From positions 1 through 8,289 of the forward strand of contig JBDNIO010000139.1 of assembly GCA_041688215.1 (NCBI GenBank): a DNA stretch of 8,289 nt, written 5' to 3'. The notes beneath the pieces are model-generated. The model had not been told where the DNA came from. It worked only from the letters and a program-made list of their open reading frames with translations, and ran no database searches. Origin of the DNA: JBDNIO01 sp041688215 (GTDB lineage: Bacteria; Pseudomonadota; Gammaproteobacteria; Nevskiales; Salinisphaeraceae). Shown piece after piece: positions 6,129 to 8,289 of the stretch (positions are counted from its first letter, which is position 1; each line of letters starts with the position of its first letter). The position numbers and the translations under genes are program-made.

Positions 6129-7598
6129 ATGCCGGCATTATTTCGTAGTCTGTATGCCCGTATCGCCATTGTTTATCTGTTGTTGCTTGTCAGTCTCTGC
6201 GCTATTTGCAGCTGGCTGATTGTGGTGAACGGCAACCGCTTTGTAGCGGAAATGGAGCAGCGGTTTAACCTCATGCTGGCGGCCGATATTGCCGCACAGC
6301 TAGCCCAGCCTCTGACAACAGATTTGAACGGCCAGGCTATGCGCCGGGCTGTGCAACAGATAACCAATTTCAACCATTCCCTAAGCCTTTACGTCCTCGA
6401 CCAACGAGGCAAGGTGCTTGCGACTTTTTCCTGCCCCCAGGCGCTGGGCCGGACGTTGACCATGCAACCGCTGCTGGCATTCATAAATGCGAGTGCCACC
6501 TTACCTGTGCGCGGTGAGGACCCCTGCAACGGACAATCGCATAAGATTTTTTCTGCTGCGCCGGTAGATCTGGGCGTACAGGGCAAGGGTTATCTTTATG
6601 TGATTCTCGATAGTCCCCTGAATGCATCGCAGGCCAGCCGTATTCGCGGCAGCTACATCCTGCGTACGCTTGGACTGATTGCCCTGGCAGCGTTGCTGGT
6701 TACCGGGGTCGTGGGTCTGATTCTGTTCGCATGGCTAACCCGACGTTTTCGCAGGCTCACAAACAGTGTCCATCGTTTCAAGGCAGGCGAATATGACGCT
6801 ATCGTGGAGGATACTTCCGGAGATGAAATCGGCGACCTGGCGCGTGCGTTCAATGCTATGGCTGCCAGAATCAGGCAGCAAATTGAAGCGCTAGAACAGA
6901 CGGACAGCATGCGGCGTGATCTGATAGCCAACATTTCGCATGATTTTCGCACCCCGCTGACCTCGCTTCGCGGTTATGCCGAACGATTGTCGGGCACTAA
7001 AACCATGAACGAGCACGAGCACCAGGCGCATCTCAAGCACATGCACGCCAGCATTGCGCAACTTACCCAACTGGCTGATTCCCTCTCAGTACTTTCGCAG
7101 CTGGATGCGCACGAAGCCGCTGTGCGTTTTGAGCCTTTTTCACTCGCTGAATTAATCCAGGATATCTGCGCAAAATTCCAGCCACAGGCGCAACAATCCG
7201 GAATCGCCCTGACTGCCGTACAGCCTCTTGCCGACGGCGACGTGACACATGTTAGTGCAGATATTGCACTGATTGAACGTGCTATAAGCAATCTGGTCGA
7301 GAACGCCTTGGCCAGTACCGACCTGGGCGGCGAAGTTCAACTCAAGCTGGAGACCGGTACGAACCATGTCAGTGTTACGGTTAGGGATAATGGGGCCGGC
7401 ATTGCTGAAGAGGAACTGGAGCTAGTTACCCAGCGTTTCTACCGTACCCAGGCGAGTCGCTCACAGGGACGATCGGGGTCAGGGCTGGGTCTGGCGATTG
7501 CGCGCGAGATAGCAGAGCTGCATGGGGGCACGTTGTTGTTGCAGAGTCAGCCGGGCAAAGGCAGTCAGATCGGCATACGATTGCTGCTAGTGCCGTAA
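6129..7598 (+). CDS. Membrane sensor histidine kinase (HAMP, HisKA, HATPase)
   Basis: A 489-residue kinase, partner of the regulator ending 9 bp upstream. Its layout is: TM1 about 11-33; periplasmic sensor about 34-175; TM2 about 178-201; HAMP about 201-255; HisKA with the phosphorylated His271 in NISHDFRTPLTSL; N-box N388-L-V-E-N392; G1 box D420-N-G-A-G; G2 box G450-S-G-L-G454; and a short tail. All catalytic motifs are intact. The sensor has exactly two cysteines outside the membrane, C102 and C133, which could form a disulfide or bind a ligand. The sensor domain shows no family I recognise. The ATG at 6129 is the natural start at the head of TM1, although the ribosome site is weak, as can happen with translational coupling. 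The signal is probably a periplasmic solute handled by the divergent porin/symporter genes; that is inference from position. Confidence 0.93.
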   Translation: MPALFRSLYARIAIVYLLLLVSLCAICSWLIVVNGNRFVAEMEQRFNLMLAADIAAQLAQPLTTDLNGQAMRRAVQQITNFNHSLSLYVLDQRGKVLATFSCPQALGRTLTMQPLLAFINASATLPVRGEDPCNGQSHKIFSAAPVDLGVQGKGYLYVILDSPLNASQASRIRGSYILRTLGLIALAALLVTGVVGLILFAWLTRRFRRLTNSVHRFKAGEYDAIVEDTSGDEIGDLARAFNAMAARIRQQIEALEQTDSMRRDLIANISHDFRTPLTSLRGYAERLSGTKTMNEHEHQAHLKHMHASIAQLTQLADSLSVLSQLDAHEAAVRFEPFSLAELIQDICAKFQPQAQQSGIALTAVQPLADGDVTHVSADIALIERAISNLVENALASTDLGGEVQLKLETGTNHVSVTVRDNGAGIAEEELELVTQRFYRTQASRSQGRSGSGLGLAIAREIAELHGGTLLLQSQPGKGSQIGIRLLLVP

Positions 7599-7602
7599 GC
7601 AA

Positions 7603-7905
7603 TCAGTCAAACGAGATCCGGCAGCAGTCCAGGTCCAGAACTGTACGCGCATCGCCGCCACCGCTGACGGTCTTGGAGACCAGTCGGTAAAGCACGGATT
7701 TACCGTCACGCTCGGCCGCCACAATGCGCGCATCGCGTAGCACGCGCAGATGATGCGAGAGCAGGCTTTGTTCTACGTCCAGCGCCTGCATGAGTTCGCC
7801 TACGTGTCTGGGCCCGTGCATAAGGGCGCGTACGACGGCCAACCGGGTTTCGTCGGAGAGCGTTTTCAGCCGGGCGGCGCAGAGTTCGGGATTGCTTTTT
7901 GTCAT
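7603..7905 (-). CDS. ArsR/SmtB-family transcriptional repressor with C-terminal Cys pair
   Basis: A 100-residue winged-helix protein of typical ArsR length. It opens with LKTLSDETRLAVVRALMHG, the recognition helix lies in EQSLLSHHLRVLRDARIV, and the wing is AAERDGKSVLYRLV. The classical ELCVCDL arsenite motif is absent from the DNA-binding helix (it reads GELMQALDVEQ). Cysteines are C9 near the N-terminus and the vicinal C94-C95 six residues from the end. The arsenite-sensing ArsR of Acidithiobacillus ferrooxidans uses a C-terminal Cys95/Cys96 pair with Cys102, so an arsenite or metal sensor is plausible, but the third ligand would have to be C9 or come from another subunit. No clear ribosome site precedes the ATG (7903-7905); an in-frame stop upstream limits alternatives. 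The gene converges on the kinase with 4 bp between stop codons and lies downstream of pstB on the same strand, separated by a palindromic element. Confidence 0.88.
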   Translation of the reverse strand: MTKSNPELCAARLKTLSDETRLAVVRALMHGPRHVGELMQALDVEQSLLSHHLRVLRDARIVAAERDGKSVLYRLVSKTVSGGGDARTVLDLDCCRISFD

Positions 7906-7914
7906 CAGTGCAAG

Positions 7915-7925
7915 AATACCGTATT
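7915..7925. promoter_or_regulatory. Candidate operator upstream of arsR-like gene
   Basis: AATAC-C-GTATT is a perfect 5-1-5 palindrome centred 15 bp upstream of the ATG of the ArsR-type gene. ArsR-family repressors bind AT-rich dyads at their own promoters, so autoregulation through this site is plausible. It is shorter than the usual 12-2-12 operators, and no matching -35/-10 pair was recognised. Confidence 0.35.
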
Positions 7926-7943
7926 ACTCAGGAAGGTGATGCC

Positions 7944-8116
7944 GGGCTAGGAGGCTGTTGGACTCAGGGGGTTGTAGCGAGGTGGTGGGAGAGCGAATCC
8001 ATTTTTTTGATCGTTTGACGCGAATAGTTTCGCTATTTAAGGAGAAGAATCGAAAAAATGGGCCGTTCGCCCCACCGCCGCAGTAAATTCATCTGAGTCC
8101 GACAGCCTCCTAGCCC
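7944..8116. mobile_element. MITE-like palindromic element with 24-bp terminal inverted repeats
   Basis: The ends 7944-7967 and 8093-8116 are inverted copies matching at 23 of 24 positions (GGGCTAGGAGGCTGT... outward). Symmetry continues inside: 7999-8011 (CCATTTTTTTGAT) pairs with 8049-8061 at 12 of 13 positions, a GCG/GGTGGG-rich block is mirrored at 8071-8081, and the centre has AATAG (8023-8027) facing CTATT (8033-8037). The whole 173 bp can fold into one long hairpin and encodes nothing. Size, terminal repeats and lack of coding fit a miniature inverted-repeat element or a REP/BIME-like intergenic unit. A CTAG at each end (7947-7950, 8110-8113) could be a target duplication, though it is palindromic and may simply belong to the repeat. 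The outer arm overlaps the pstB stop codon. It fills most of the 204-bp gap between pstB and the ArsR-type gene and may reduce read-through. Confidence 0.75.
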
Positions 8117-8289
8117 CGACGCCCCTCTACGTACGCCTGTGTGCGCGCGTCTTGCGGTCGTTCAAAAATGTCCCGCGTTCGGCCAAACTCCACCAGCCGG
8201 CCGATACCGTCGTCGGCCCAGAAGAAGCCGGTGTAGTCGGCGATTCTATGCGCCTGGGCCAGATTGTGCGTAACGATGAGTACAGTATA
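8110..8289 (-). CDS. pstB: Phosphate ABC transporter ATP-binding protein PstB, C-terminal part (5' end outside window)
   Basis: The last 59 codons plus TAG of an ABC ATPase, open to the window edge. The fragment begins YTVLIVTHNLAQAHRIADYT, which carries the H-loop His (VTHN) and the PstB-specific helix equivalent to THNMQQAARVSDYT. It continues with RLVEFGRTRDIFERP and ends near QAYVEGRRG, matching the PstB ending EDYITGRFG. The function would be to power high-affinity phosphate import with PstSCA at the inner membrane. Compared with E. coli PstB there are a few extra residues (WADDGIG) before the VEFG strand. The stop codon lies inside the terminal repeat of the neighbouring palindromic element, yet the C-terminus has normal length. 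Walker A, Q-loop and signature motifs would lie beyond the window. The other pst genes are presumably upstream on this strand. Confidence 0.86.
   Translation of the reverse strand, partial: YTVLIVTHNLAQAHRIADYTGFFWADDGIGRLVEFGRTRDIFERPQDARTQAYVEGRRG

Noticed and set aside
7599..7602. Bidirectional terminator between kinase and ArsR-type gene
   Set aside because: Only 4 bp separate the stop codons, and no hairpin with a T-run was seen across the junction.

Overview
The window looks like chromosomal DNA of a Gram-negative proteobacterium, most likely a gammaproteobacterium. It encodes an outer-membrane porin with a signal peptide and a C-terminal Phe, a Tat-type lipoprotein and OmpR-family two-component genes. 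It also carries two kinds of small intergenic palindromic repeat that are common in such genomes. No genus can be named from the sequence alone.

Positions 1-105 hold a paired inverted repeat of the ATTCCC-N8-GGGAAT type. Positions 5112 down to 106 (minus strand) are a probable four-gene operon, read in this order: an OprP/OprO-like porin with an N-terminal coiled coil, a sodium/solute symporter of the SSS family, a metal-dependent cyclase-family hydrolase (kynurenine formamidase/isatin hydrolase superfamily), and a Tat-exported PotD-like solute-binding lipoprotein. Together they read as an uptake and processing route: outer-membrane pore, periplasmic binding protein, sodium-driven permease, cytoplasmic hydrolase. 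The substrate cannot be read from the sequence; a small carboxylate, lactam or amide is a guess from the hydrolase family.

A 284-bp divergent control region (5113-5396) separates this operon from a plus-strand response regulator/histidine kinase pair (5397-7598), which is the obvious candidate regulator of the porin operon.

Converging on the kinase, only 4 bp away, is a minus-strand ArsR-type repressor (7603-7905) with a C-terminal vicinal cysteine pair. Upstream of it lies a 173-bp MITE-like palindrome (7944-8116), whose outer end contains the stop codon of a truncated-by-window pstB (8110-8289). This edge suggests a phosphate ABC transporter locus with an arsenic- or metal-type regulator next to it.

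The most interesting points are the mixed-class transport operon with an ABC-type binding protein but no ABC permease in view, the variant metal motif of the hydrolase, the Cys-pair ArsR next to pstB, and the MITE-like element at the pstB stop codon.
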